From Gammaproteobacteria bacterium (GTDB lineage Bacteria; Pseudomonadota; Gammaproteobacteria; Coxiellales; Coxiellaceae), in contig JAJFJO010000067.1 of assembly GCA_021774015.1 (NCBI GenBank), positions 1 to 16,925 on the forward strand: a stretch of 16,925 bases of DNA. The letters run 5' to 3'. Made by a program: the position numbers and the translations under genes. Positions 1-7,827 of this stretch are shown in pieces (the first letter of the stretch is position 1; the number at the start of each line of letters is the position of its first letter). The notes under the pieces are model-generated. The model ran no database searches, was not told the origin of the DNA, and saw only the letters and a list, made by a program, of their open reading frames with translations.

Positions 1-189
1 ATCAGCGGCATTATAAAAAGTATCGTTTTTGGTTTTATTGTTACTTGGATCGCTGTATTTCAGGGTTTTTATTCTGAACCTAATGCGGCAGGTATCAGTC
101 AAGCCACCACAAAAACCGTGGTGTATTCTTCACTGATGGTATTAGCGTTTGATTTTGTATTGACAGCAGTCATGATGGGAGGTTGGTAG
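1..189 (+). CDS. mlaE: MlaE, lipid-asymmetry ABC transporter permease (3' end only)
   Basis: This is the last 62 codons of an open frame that enters from the left edge and stops at TAG 187–189. The translated tail has a hydrophobic stretch (IVFGFIVTWIAVFQGF), a SEPNAAGISQATTKTVV segment, and a final hydrophobic helix ending DFVLTAVMMGGW. This is the usual C-terminus of MlaE permeases. MlaE is the inner-membrane permease of the MlaFEDB complex, which moves phospholipid between the inner membrane and the periplasmic carrier MlaC. Identification rests on this tail plus the mlaD, mlaC and mlaB genes that follow directly. The stop codon overlaps the mlaD GTG start by one base, so the two are translationally coupled. 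The ATPase gene mlaF would be expected just upstream, outside the window. Confidence 0.85.
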   Translation: MSGIIKSIVFGFIVTWIAVFQGFYSEPNAAGISQATTKTVVYSSLMVLAFDFVLTAVMMGGW

Positions 190-650
190 TGCGTAGTAAA
201 GCAACAGAGTTAGCAGTCGGTGTATTTATCATCGTTGGATTGTTGGGCCTAGTCTTATTAGCTTTTAAGATGAGCGGTTTAACTCATATGAATAATGGCA
301 GTTATTACACCCTTAATGCCGAATTTGATAATATTGGTGGATTAAAAGTAAGGGCTGCGGTACGCGTGTCGGGTGTTGTGGTGGGGCGTGTTACCTCTAT
401 TCATGTAGATCCAAAATCTTTTCGTGCTACTGTTAGCATGCAAATTAAAAATAGGATGAATAACTTTCCTGATGATACATCTGCAAGCATTTTAACTCAG
501 GGGTTGCTAGGCTCCAATTACATTGGTTTGACGCCTGGTTTTGATACAAAAACATTAAAGCCGGGTGGCATGATAGAGACAACCCACTCAGCTTTAATTT
601 TAGAAAATTTGATCGGCCAACTGATGTTTAACTTAAAAAGTAAAAAATAG
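189..650 (+). CDS. mlaD: MlaD, MCE-domain substrate-binding subunit
   Basis: MlaD forms a hexameric ring anchored in the inner membrane that channels phospholipid between MlaC and the MlaFE transporter. I chose the GTG at 189 (153 aa): GGGAGG at 177–182 lies six bases upstream and the codon overlaps the mlaE stop by one base. An in-frame TTG at 183 is possible but would abut that ribosome binding site. The protein has one N-terminal membrane anchor (VGVFIIVGLLGLVLLAF). An MCE domain follows, with the typical VRVSGVVVGRV core and the LLGSNYIGLTPG loop. The tail, ending SALILENLIGQLMF, is typical of MlaD. It is somewhat shorter than the E. coli protein (183 aa), mostly at the C-terminus. Confidence 0.93.
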   Translation: MRSKATELAVGVFIIVGLLGLVLLAFKMSGLTHMNNGSYYTLNAEFDNIGGLKVRAAVRVSGVVVGRVTSIHVDPKSFRATVSMQIKNRMNNFPDDTSASILTQGLLGSNYIGLTPGFDTKTLKPGGMIETTHSALILENLIGQLMFNLKSKK

Positions 651-662
651 GAGTAACTTTAT

Positions 663-1271
663 ATGCGAACTTTACTAAATAAACGATGGATTGTAGCTTT
701 TTTATTATTGTTTTCTGTTTCAATATTTGCTGCCTCTCCGGTTGCAGTGTTGCAGGGCGCTTCACAACGCATGATTAATCAGCTTGAGAAAAACAAATCA
801 CGCTTGAAATCTTCTCGTACAATTTACCGTATTGTGACCCGCACACTTATGCCTTATGTAGACGTCAATCGAATGGCCGCTTCAGTGGTGGGGCGTCAAT
901 ATTGGAGTAAAGCAAGTGCTTCTCAGCGCAGTCAATTTGTACGACAGTTTAGACGTCTAGTTATTTCAACCTATTCTAATGCGTTGTCATCGTATAACGG
1001 TGATAAAGTTAAATTCTACCCATCACGGTCTAACTATCAACGTGCTCGTACTGCTAAAGTGAGGAGTGTGTTGATTCGTAGGAATGGTCGTCGTATACCG
1101 ATAAGTTACAACGTGGTGCGTAGAGGTTCTACCTGGAAAATTTATGATTTTAGTATTGAAAATGTCAGTATGTCGCAAAGTTATCGTGCGCAATTTTCTG
1201 GTGTTTTAGCGCGTTCGGGTATGAAAGGCTTGATCAAACGCTTAGCTAATCACAACAGAACGCGTCGATGA
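663..1271 (+). CDS. mlaC: MlaC, periplasmic phospholipid carrier
   Basis: MlaC is the soluble periplasmic shuttle that exchanges phospholipids between the outer-membrane MlaA–porin complex and MlaFEDB. The 202-aa product begins with a Sec signal peptide: a basic start (MRTLLNKR), a hydrophobic core (WIVAFLLLFSVSIF) and an Ala-rich cleavage region (AAS). The body has the Tol-Tol-Ttg2/MlaC pattern, including TLMPYVDVNRMAASVVGRQYW near residues 60–80 and RRGSTWKIYDFSIENVSMS near 150–170. The mature part is strongly Arg-rich. AGGAG at about 649–653 serves as ribosome binding site. The gene overlaps mlaB by four bases (ATGA). Confidence 0.93.
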   Translation: MRTLLNKRWIVAFLLLFSVSIFAASPVAVLQGASQRMINQLEKNKSRLKSSRTIYRIVTRTLMPYVDVNRMAASVVGRQYWSKASASQRSQFVRQFRRLVISTYSNALSSYNGDKVKFYPSRSNYQRARTAKVRSVLIRRNGRRIPISYNVVRRGSTWKIYDFSIENVSMSQSYRAQFSGVLARSGMKGLIKRLANHNRTRR

Positions 1272-1582
1272 CCACAGTGCACTCTCAAACTCACTTTATT
1301 TTGAATAGTGATATTTTTTTTGGTAATGTGCTTGCCTTGCGAGAGCAGGGTGAGCGCTGGTTGCAGGATTCTAAAGCAACTGAGATAAGTATGGATTTTA
1401 AGCATGTAACACGTTGTGATGCCTCTGCTTTAACATTGATGTTGACTTTTATGCGTCAGGCGCAAGAGCTAGGAAAGTCATTACGGTTTACTAATGTACC
1501 TGATTTTTTGGAACAAATTGCACAGGTGTGTGGTGTTTTATCACTGCTGCCTATTAACAGTCATACTAACGAGAAAGAATAA
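1268..1582 (+). CDS. mlaB: MlaB, STAS-domain regulator of the Mla transporter
   Basis: MlaB is a small cytoplasmic STAS protein that binds the ATPase MlaF and is needed for assembly and activity of MlaFEDB. The 104-aa product is a single STAS domain with the usual strand-then-helix segment (MDFKHVTRCDASALTLMLTF, residues 42–61). In E. coli MlaB the residue after the conserved Asp is Thr52, which lies at the MlaF interface; here it is Ala52, with a Ser at 53. The start overlaps the mlaC stop (ATGA), and the stop overlaps the murA start by one base (TAATG). There is therefore no room for the bolA-family gene ibaG, which often sits between mlaB and murA in gammaproteobacteria. Confidence 0.88.
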   Translation: MTTVHSQTHFILNSDIFFGNVLALREQGERWLQDSKATEISMDFKHVTRCDASALTLMLTFMRQAQELGKSLRFTNVPDFLEQIAQVCGVLSLLPINSHTNEKE

Positions 1583-2874
1583 TGGATAAATTAGTTGTAA
1601 CGGGTGGAAATAGATTGGAAGGAGTGATTCGTGCTTCGGGTGCTAAAAATGCATTACTGCCCATCTTAGCGGCAACCATGAGAGTGGATGGTGAAGTAAA
1701 GCTGAGCAATATTCCACACTTAAATGATGTCACCACCATCATGGAATTGTTGGGTCGCTTAGGGGTGCAGCTGATGTTGGATGAGCACTTTAATGTGACA
1801 ATTGACTCCTCCAATATTAATGAGTTTAAAGCGCCGTACGATCTGGTAAAAACTATGCGTGCTTCTATTTTGGTATTGGGCCCTCTGCTTGCACGTTTTG
1901 GTAAAGCGGAAGTGTCTTTGCCAGGTGGTTGTGCGATTGGTTCGCGCCCTGTGGATGTGCATATCGAAGGTATGCGTTGTCTGGGGGCAGAGGTTGATCT
2001 GAGTGATGGTTTTATTAGTGCAACAGTTAATGGCCGGCTAAAAGGTGCAGATATTAATTTAGGTAAAATCACAGTTACTGGCACAGAAAATATCATGATG
2101 GCTGCTGCATTGGCTAGCGGTAAAACAACTATTCATAATGCCGCTTGTGAGCCTGAGGTAGCTGACCTTGCTAACTTTTTAAATTCTATGGGTGCTAATA
2201 TTAAAGGTGCAGGCACTGAAATTATTACAATAGAGGGAGTGTCTTCACTAAATGGCGGGAACTATCATGTATTGCCTGATCGTATTGAAACGGGCACATA
2301 TTTAGTTGCGGCTACCATGACGCGCGGTAAAATCCTCATAAAAGATGTTGTACCAGACACTTTAACTTCCGTGCTAGAAAAATTGAAGGAAGCTGGTGCG
2401 CATATTGTAGTTGGTAAAAATTCCATTGAGCTGGATATGAAAGGTAAACGCCCTAAAGCAGTGGATGTTTCGACGGCACCTTATCCGGATTTCCCTACAG
2501 ATATGCAAGCGCAGTTTATGGCAATGAATGTAGTAGCAGAAGGTAAATCAAAAATCACAGAGAATGTTTTTGAAAATCGCTTTATGCATGTGCCTGAAAT
2601 GCGCCGCATGGGCGCGAATATTCGCATGAAAGGTAATACGGCAAATTGTACGGGTAAAGATAAATTAAAAGGTGCGCCGGTGATGGCGACAGATCTGCGC
2701 GCTTCAGCAAGTTTGGTGTTGGCCGGTTTGGTGGCGGAAGGTGAAACATTCGTGGATCGTATTTATCACATTGATCGTGGTTATGAATGTATCGAAGAAA
2801 AGTTAAGTTTATTAGGCGCAAAAATACGACGTGTTTCAAACAAACCTGTTAATAATGGTAAAGTGAAGACATAG
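1582..2874 (+). CDS. murA: MurA, UDP-N-acetylglucosamine 1-carboxyvinyltransferase
   Basis: MurA transfers enolpyruvate from PEP to UDP-GlcNAc in the cytoplasm, the first committed step of peptidoglycan synthesis. At 430 aa it is close to the usual length (about 419), with a short extra basic tail (residues ~415–430, ending NNGKVKT). Visible landmarks are the substrate-binding K22–N23 in ASGAKNALLPIL, the catalytic loop LPGGCAIGSRPVDVHI with Cys117 (E. coli Cys115, the fosfomycin target), and PYPDFPTDMQAQF, which carries the active-site Asp. Because the Cys is retained, the enzyme should belong to the fosfomycin-reactive class. It is translationally coupled to mlaB and is followed after one base by the Nif3-family gene. 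Confidence 0.97.
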   Translation: MDKLVVTGGNRLEGVIRASGAKNALLPILAATMRVDGEVKLSNIPHLNDVTTIMELLGRLGVQLMLDEHFNVTIDSSNINEFKAPYDLVKTMRASILVLGPLLARFGKAEVSLPGGCAIGSRPVDVHIEGMRCLGAEVDLSDGFISATVNGRLKGADINLGKITVTGTENIMMAAALASGKTTIHNAACEPEVADLANFLNSMGANIKGAGTEIITIEGVSSLNGGNYHVLPDRIETGTYLVAATMTRGKILIKDVVPDTLTSVLEKLKEAGAHIVVGKNSIELDMKGKRPKAVDVSTAPYPDFPTDMQAQFMAMNVVAEGKSKITENVFENRFMHVPEMRRMGANIRMKGNTANCTGKDKLKGAPVMATDLRASASLVLAGLVAEGETFVDRIYHIDRGYECIEEKLSLLGAKIRRVSNKPVNNGKVKT

Positions 2875-2875
2875 T

Positions 2876-3634
2876 ATGGCAGCACGACAGGACATTCTTA
2901 ATTATTTATCCGAATTGTTGCAGCCGCAATTGTTTCGCGATTATTGCCCGAATGGTTTGCAGGTGGAAGGTGCGCCTGAGATAAAAAGTATAGTGTGTGG
3001 CGTGACGGCCAATCAAGCATTAATTGATGCGGCTATTGCTGTAAAAGCAGATACTATATTGGTGCACCATGGTTATTTTTGGCGTGGAGAAAATCCGTGT
3101 GTGACGGGTATGATGCAGAAACGTTTATCGACATTATTAAAAAATAATATAAATCTATTAGCGTACCATTTGCCACTAGATGCGCATGAAACGTTAGGGA
3201 ATAACGCGCAGTTAGCTAACGTATTACAGCTTATTCCTGATGGCCAGTTTGCGGATGCCTCAGGTCCGGCATTAGGGCGCATGGGACGATTAGAAACGCC
3301 AATGACGGGTGAACAATTCGCGCAACATATATCACAAGCATTAGATCGTGAGCCGTTGCATATTCCAGGTGGGGCGAGCGAGATTACTCGAGTGGCTTGG
3401 TGCACGGGTGCTGCGCAAGACTTTATTACCGATGTCGTAGATTTGAATGTTGATGCGTATATTACAGGTGAAGTTTCAGAGCGCACGGTGAGTATCGCGA
3501 GAGAAACGGGCATTCACTTTTATGCGGCAGGGCATCATGCAACTGAGCGTTATGGTGTTCTAGCCTTAGGTGTGCATTTGTCCGATCATTTCGAAATTGA
3601 CTATCAGTTTATCGACATTGATAACCCAGTGTAG
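2876..3634 (+). CDS. ybgI: Nif3/YbgI-family dinuclear-metal protein
   Basis: This 252-aa protein belongs to the Nif3-like (DUF34) family, conserved hexameric proteins with a two-metal site whose physiological reaction is not settled. The metal ligands are visible: the His pair in TILVHHGYFW (residues ~62–66), the Asp in HLPLDAHE (~101), and the C-terminal AAGHHATERYG motif (~220–226) that supplies His and Glu. The protein ends in the family-typical FIDIDNPV. The start lies one base after the murA stop, with no separate promoter room, so it is the last gene of the mla–murA operon. Similarity between the two downstream repeat copies extends back to this gene's stop codon. Confidence 0.9.
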   Translation: MAARQDILNYLSELLQPQLFRDYCPNGLQVEGAPEIKSIVCGVTANQALIDAAIAVKADTILVHHGYFWRGENPCVTGMMQKRLSTLLKNNINLLAYHLPLDAHETLGNNAQLANVLQLIPDGQFADASGPALGRMGRLETPMTGEQFAQHISQALDREPLHIPGGASEITRVAWCTGAAQDFITDVVDLNVDAYITGEVSERTVSIARETGIHFYAAGHHATERYGVLALGVHLSDHFEIDYQFIDIDNPV

Positions 3635-3866
3635 CTAAACATCTTTCTATTGGTACCCGCAGAACGCAACACGAAGTGTGCGCTTAAAAACCACTAGCTT
3701 GCTATAGGCATGTTGCTTGCTGAATTATCTAATGGCGCAAACAAACAGCTCAGTGCATCTAGATATCTTTCTATTGGCACCCACAGAACGCAACACGAAG
3801 TGTGCGCTTAAAAACCGCTAGCTTTCTATAAGCATGTTGCCTGCTGAACTATCTAATGGCGCAAAC
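3627..3866. repeat. Two-copy intergenic direct repeat, period 124 bp
   Basis: Copy 1 (3641–3742) and copy 2 (3765–3866) are 102 bp each and differ at about seven positions by eye. Weaker matching continues leftward to 3627 versus 3751, so the structure is a tandem repeat of period 124 bp with a less conserved ~22-bp linker. Each copy holds the same small hairpin (CGCAACAC-GAA-GTGTGCG, with one bulge) near 3665–3682 and 3789–3806. The repeat fills the gap between the convergent ybgI and degQ genes. I see no T-run after the hairpin on either strand and no open frame. It could be a dispersed intergenic repeat or a local duplication. Confidence 0.85.
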
Positions 3867-3893
3867 GAAAAACCAAAAAAACAATCAACCCAC

Positions 3894-5234
3894 CTACCGA
3901 TCCCGCAATACCAAAAACAAATTACTACTACCACGCGACACCTTTAACAGCAGTTCTTTAGGTTTTTTGGAAATCACACCGATTAAATCCGGTACGGCGT
4001 TAATATCTCTGCCATTAGCTTGCATGATAACATCACCTTGTTGTAAACCCGCTAATGCACCAGGGCTGTCATCGCTTAGGCTGATAATTAATGCGCCGGT
4101 AATTTCACTGCCGTCAGGCTCAAGTTCACTAAAATCTTGCAGACGCATGCCGTTAATAAAGGGCACCATGAGCTTTGCCATTTTTTTGGGGTCACCAACT
4201 GTTGCAGATAAAGTTTTCGAGCGGCCATCGCGGATGATGCTTATAATAATTTTTGTCCCAGGGCGCATTAGACCCAAAATATTATGAAGCTGTGCTGCGC
4301 TGCGAACTGCTTTGCCATTGACACCCACGATGACATCTTGCACTTCAAATCCAGCTTTGTCGGCAGGCGACAGAGGAATGATTTTTGTTGCAACAACGCC
4401 ACGATCATTTTTTAAATGTAAGCCTTGAGCGAGACTGGGCGTGATGTTTTGCGCAGTTAAACCTAACATGCCACGCGATACTTTGCCGTATTTTAATAGT
4501 TGTGTGACGACGGCGTGTACCATATTGCTTGGTATAGCAAAGCCAATCCCGATATTGCCATAAGTGGGGGACACCATTGCTGTGTTCATTCCGATGACTT
4601 GACCTCTTAAGTTTACTAGTGCACCACCAGAGTTTCCCGGGTTAATTGATGCATCGGTTTGAATAAAACTTTGAAAGCCTTCGATTTGCGGTGTGACACG
4701 ATTGAGCGCGCTGATAACACCAGATGTCACTGTCTGTGTTAAGCCAAAGGGGCTGCCGATAGCGGTGACAAAATCACCGACTTTTAAAGCGTCGGAATCG
4801 CCAAAGGGAATTTGATGTAAATGTTTTGCTCTGATTTTAATGATTGCAATATCAAAGCCGCTATCTTTGCCAACCAAGGTTGCTCTGTAACGGCGCCCAT
4901 CTTTTAGAGTGACCAACATCACGGCTTCATCTTTCACAACGTGGGCATTTGTTAAAATCAAACCCTTTTTGGCATTGTAAATAATGCCGGAGCCAACAGC
5001 AGAAAAATCTTTAGACCTGGGTTTGCTGTAGGTGGGGTTTTTTTCTAAATTATCGGTTTGTGATTTGGGTTTTTGCTCGACGGCAATATTAACGATAGCC
5101 GGCATGACATTTTTTAACATTGGTGCTAGGCTAGGTAATGTTTTGCCGTTAACAGTGGTAGGGATATGAGCATAAATAGCGATAGAAAAAATAAGAGAAC
5201 TGGTAAGTGCTAGTAATGATAGTATGCGTTTCAT
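3894..5234 (-). CDS. degQ: Periplasmic serine protease, DegP/DegQ (HtrA) family
   Basis: This 446-aa HtrA protease handles misfolded envelope proteins in the periplasm. Residues 1–22 form a signal peptide (MKRILSLLALTSSLIFSIAIYA, with AHI at the cleavage region). The trypsin-like domain carries the full catalytic triad: His98 in LTNAHVV, Asp128 in DSGFDIAIIKI and Ser202 in NPGNSGGALV. Two PDZ domains follow at about residues 262–350 and 373–443. The short segment before the protease core (~25 residues) and total length fit DegQ better than DegP, but this is a weak distinction. The start has AGGA nine bases upstream. It lies 34 bp after pgeF on the same strand, so it is probably co-transcribed with rluD–pgeF. 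In many relatives clpB occupies this third position. Confidence 0.93.
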   Translation of the reverse strand: MKRILSLLALTSSLIFSIAIYAHIPTTVNGKTLPSLAPMLKNVMPAIVNIAVEQKPKSQTDNLEKNPTYSKPRSKDFSAVGSGIIYNAKKGLILTNAHVVKDEAVMLVTLKDGRRYRATLVGKDSGFDIAIIKIRAKHLHQIPFGDSDALKVGDFVTAIGSPFGLTQTVTSGVISALNRVTPQIEGFQSFIQTDASINPGNSGGALVNLRGQVIGMNTAMVSPTYGNIGIGFAIPSNMVHAVVTQLLKYGKVSRGMLGLTAQNITPSLAQGLHLKNDRGVVATKIIPLSPADKAGFEVQDVIVGVNGKAVRSAAQLHNILGLMRPGTKIIISIIRDGRSKTLSATVGDPKKMAKLMVPFINGMRLQDFSELEPDGSEITGALIISLSDDSPGALAGLQQGDVIMQANGRDINAVPDLIGVISKKPKELLLKVSRGSSNLFLVLRDR

Positions 5235-5268
5235 AGTTGTTTTCCTGATGGTTTTTTTAGGTTCAAAG

Positions 5269-6027
5269 TCAAAAATTATTTTTTTTATCTTCTATCCAAA
5301 TTAAGCTGGCCATGCGTCCTGTTGTTTTATTATCACGTCGGTATGAATAAAACCAATCCGCATCGCGATAGGTACAGTAATCACCGCCGCTGATGTGTGC
5401 CAAGCCAAGCTGTTGCAGAGTATTTTTTGCAAGTGCATAGAGATCTGCATACCACTGCTGGTTGTCATCTTGCTTAAAACACGCTTTATTGTGCGAGTCA
5501 CGCTCAGAAAAAGCAATGACTATTTCTTCGCTTACCGCAAAATGTGCTGTGCTAATGGCCGGGCCTAGCCATGCAAGCAGCTCTTTAGGCTTGGATTGTA
5601 AGGACTGTATCGTATTATTGATAACACCATTGAGCAAACCACGCCACCCCGCATGTATCGCAGCAACTTCACTGCCTTGTGTGTTGCAGATCAAGATAGG
5701 CAGGCAATCCGCAGTCATTACTGCGCACACTGTATTTTTATTTTGGGTATAACAGGCATCGGCGTTAATATCCGTCGCATGTGTGATGTCAATGGCATGG
5801 GTGCCATGGACTTGATTCAGCCATCGGGGTTCGTGTGGTAGCTGTAATTGAGTGAGCAATAAGCCACGATTTTTTTGAACGTCAGCTGGGGCATCGTTAA
5901 CGTGTAATGCGAGATTCATAGTATCAAAAGGTGGTTTACTTATACCACCAACACGCGTCGTGGTGAGAGCACGAATAGGGTTCGGCACATTCCAATCTGC
6001 ATGCAATACATTATTTTTGATGCTCAT
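5269..6027 (-). CDS. pgeF: PgeF/YfiH-family peptidoglycan editing factor (multicopper-oxidase-like fold)
   Basis: This 252-aa protein has the conserved metal-site residues of the YfiH/laccase-domain family: His74 in NQVHGT, Cys108 in MTADCLPIL and His125 in AIHAGWRGLLNG. In E. coli the family member PgeF removes incorrect L-Ser-containing peptidoglycan precursors. Other members have purine nucleoside phosphorylase or adenosine deaminase activity, so the exact reaction here is inferred. The first 17 bases overlap the end of rluD, the classic rluD–yfiH pairing of gammaproteobacteria. The N-terminal sequence (NPIRALTTTRVGGIS) matches the normal family start, which supports the chosen ATG. Confidence 0.92.
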   Translation of the reverse strand: MSIKNNVLHADWNVPNPIRALTTTRVGGISKPPFDTMNLALHVNDAPADVQKNRGLLLTQLQLPHEPRWLNQVHGTHAIDITHATDINADACYTQNKNTVCAVMTADCLPILICNTQGSEVAAIHAGWRGLLNGVINNTIQSLQSKPKELLAWLGPAISTAHFAVSEEIVIAFSERDSHNKACFKQDDNQQWYADLYALAKNTLQQLGLAHISGGDYCTYRDADWFYSYRRDNKTTGRMASLIWIEDKKNNF

Positions 6028-6967
6028 TATCTTCTCGAAGCAACGCGATTAATTGCTGCATATCTTCTGGCAGGGGCGCTTCCCACGACATCATTTCACC
6101 TGTGACTGGGTGTTCCAATGATAGGCGAAAGGCATGCAATGCTTGATGGTTGAAATGGTGCAATGCATCGCGTAAGGATTCATTGAGTTTTGCGGGTATG
6201 CGTCGATGGCCATAGGTGAGATCACCAATAACAGGGAAATTAATATGCGCCATATGCACACGAATTTGATGTGTGCGGCCAGTTTCCAATTGCACGCGAA
6301 CGAGAGTGTGTGCGCGAAACTTTTCTTCAACACGATAGTGTGTGATGGCGGCTCGGCCTGAACGAACCACACTCATTTTTGTGCGGGCAGTGGGGTGGCG
6401 AGCAATGTCGGCTTCTATCGTTCCGCCCGATATCATTAAGCCATTAACGAGTGCCATATATTCTCGTTTCATATCTCGTGCTTCCAACATTTTGACGAGT
6501 GCATTGTGTGTTTCTAATGTTTTTGCAATCACCAGCAAACCGGATGTATTTTTATCAAGGCGATGAATAAGGCCTGCGCGCGGCAGGCTTGCATTAGCGG
6601 GGTGGTGGTTAACAATCGCATTAACCAATGTGAGGTCGGGATTACCAGCGCCTGGATGCACAACAAGCCCCACGGGTTTGTTAATGACTAACAGTTCATC
6701 ATCTTCATAGGCGATGTTTAGCCCGATGGGTTGGGCTTCCCAATTTTCTTTAGCTTCTATATTGGCGTTAATGTTGATGTGCTCCCCGCCTGAGACCTTA
6801 TCGCGGGGACGCGTCCAGGCTTTCCCATCAACAGTAACAAAGCCCGCTTTTATCCATTGCTGTAATTGTGAGCGAGAATATAAAGAGAACGTTTGGCTCA
6901 GGGCTTGATCAAGGCGTTGATTCGCTTGATTTTCTGTAATATCGCCGGTTAATTGTATTCGTTGCAT
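6011..6967 (-). CDS. rluD: RluD, 23S rRNA pseudouridine synthase
   Basis: RluD makes the pseudouridines of helix 69 in 23S rRNA (positions 1911, 1915 and 1917 in E. coli) and matters for ribosome assembly and termination. The 318-aa product has an N-terminal S4-type RNA-binding domain (residues ~17–65, RLDQALSQTFSLYSRSQLQQ). The catalytic domain follows, with INKPVGLVVHPG and the active-site motif GLIHRLDKNTSGLLV; the catalytic Asp is Asp138. QLETGRTHQIRVHMAH is the other family hallmark. The gene is divergent from bamD, the same arrangement as in E. coli, and only about 80 bp separates the two coding regions. Its own promoter is not obvious. The ribosome binding site (GGTGG) is modest. Confidence 0.95.
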   Translation of the reverse strand: MQRIQLTGDITENQANQRLDQALSQTFSLYSRSQLQQWIKAGFVTVDGKAWTRPRDKVSGGEHININANIEAKENWEAQPIGLNIAYEDDELLVINKPVGLVVHPGAGNPDLTLVNAIVNHHPANASLPRAGLIHRLDKNTSGLLVIAKTLETHNALVKMLEARDMKREYMALVNGLMISGGTIEADIARHPTARTKMSVVRSGRAAITHYRVEEKFRAHTLVRVQLETGRTHQIRVHMAHINFPVIGDLTYGHRRIPAKLNESLRDALHHFNHQALHAFRLSLEHPVTGEMMSWEAPLPEDMQQLIALLREDNEHQK

Positions 6968-6986
6968 ATGCCACCAGTTATTAGTT

Positions 6987-7013
6987 TTGTTATGACTCTA
7001 GTTGCTCTATAAT
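6987..7013 (+). promoter_or_regulatory. Probable sigma70 promoter of bamD
   Basis: A perfect TATAAT at 7008–7013 lies 34 bases before the bamD ATG. The best upstream match is TTGTTA at 6987–6992 with a short 15-base spacer, so the -35 is weak. Transcription would begin near 7020. This rules out the in-frame ATG at 7012, which overlaps the -10 box, as the bamD start. Confidence 0.6.
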
Positions 7014-7047
7014 GACCGAGTTTTTTGACTTTGGGAAGAAGGATCGC

Positions 7048-7812
7048 ATGAAACGTTTAACACTACTTATCGTATTGATCGCATTTTTGGCGGGTTGTGC
7101 CAAATCTAGTAATAATTTAGCTGCATTTAAAAACATGACATCTGCGCAGATTTTCCATGGTTCTGAGTTGGCTTTGGCCGAAGGCAAATATGATCGTGCA
7201 GTGAATGGCTTTGAGGCTTTGGATGCTATTTATCCATTTGGTCCTTATGCGCAACAAGGGCAGCTTGATATTATTTATGCCTATTATAAAAAGTCTGATA
7301 ACGCTTCTGCATTGGCTGCGGCGGATCGTTATATTCGTCTTTATCCGCGTGGCGCTCATGTGGATTATGCCTTTTATATGCGTGGCCTGATTAATTATCA
7401 GCAGGGTTTTACATGGTTGCAAAAAGCCTTGGGTGTTGATCCTGCACCGCGTGATTTGTCAGATAAGATTCAGGCATTTAATTCTTTTAGTGAATTAGTC
7501 ACACTGTACCCTAATAGTGTTTATACCCCGGATGCGATTTTACGCATGCGTTATATTCGTAATATTATCGCGCGTAAAAATGTGTTGATTGCTGATTATT
7601 ATTATCGTCGTGGTGCTTATGTCGCTTCTGCTAACCGTGCGAGCAACGTGTTAGAGCATTATAATGGCACGCCTGAGGTGATTCCTGCATTAGCATTGAT
7701 GGTGAAATCCTACCGTAAACTTGGGCTTGATAGTTTGGCGAATAATAGTTTGAAAATTTTAGAGGCGAATTATCCAAACGCATCTGAGCTATCAAAACTA
7801 AAACGAGCGTAA
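7048..7812 (+). CDS. bamD: BamD, outer-membrane protein assembly lipoprotein
   Basis: BamD is the essential lipoprotein partner of BamA in the complex that inserts beta-barrel proteins into the outer membrane. With the ATG at 7048 the product is 254 aa, close to E. coli (245). It begins with a lipoprotein signal MKRLTLLIVLIAFLAGC; the lipobox LAGC puts the lipidated residue at Cys17, and the following Ala agrees with outer-membrane sorting. TPR-like repeats follow, with BamD landmarks such as YPFGPYAQQGQLDIIYAYYK and AADRYIRLYPRGAHVDYAFY. AAGAAGGA at 7036–7043 is the ribosome binding site. An upstream in-frame ATG at 7012 was rejected because it would put a non-signal extension ahead of the signal peptide and overlaps the promoter. 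Confidence 0.95.
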   Translation: MKRLTLLIVLIAFLAGCAKSSNNLAAFKNMTSAQIFHGSELALAEGKYDRAVNGFEALDAIYPFGPYAQQGQLDIIYAYYKKSDNASALAAADRYIRLYPRGAHVDYAFYMRGLINYQQGFTWLQKALGVDPAPRDLSDKIQAFNSFSELVTLYPNSVYTPDAILRMRYIRNIIARKNVLIADYYYRRGAYVASANRASNVLEHYNGTPEVIPALALMVKSYRKLGLDSLANNSLKILEANYPNASELSKLKRA

Positions 7813-7827
7813 GCAATTAATATTCAC

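Noticed and set aside
1566..2096. 176-codon minus-strand frame inside murA
   Set aside because: A shadow of the murA reading frame, which is fully supported by catalytic motifs.
3641..3866. CRISPR-like array
   Set aside because: Only two long copies (102 bp) with a single 22-bp linker; unit length and number do not fit CRISPR, and there are no cas genes.
3856..4287. 143-codon frame on the plus strand opposite degQ
   Set aside because: It is antisense to the conserved PDZ-coding part of degQ, with no family resemblance and no ribosome binding site.
7012..7047. Upstream in-frame ATG as the bamD start
   Set aside because: It overlaps the TATAAT box, has no ribosome binding site, and would bury the lipoprotein signal behind 12 extra residues.
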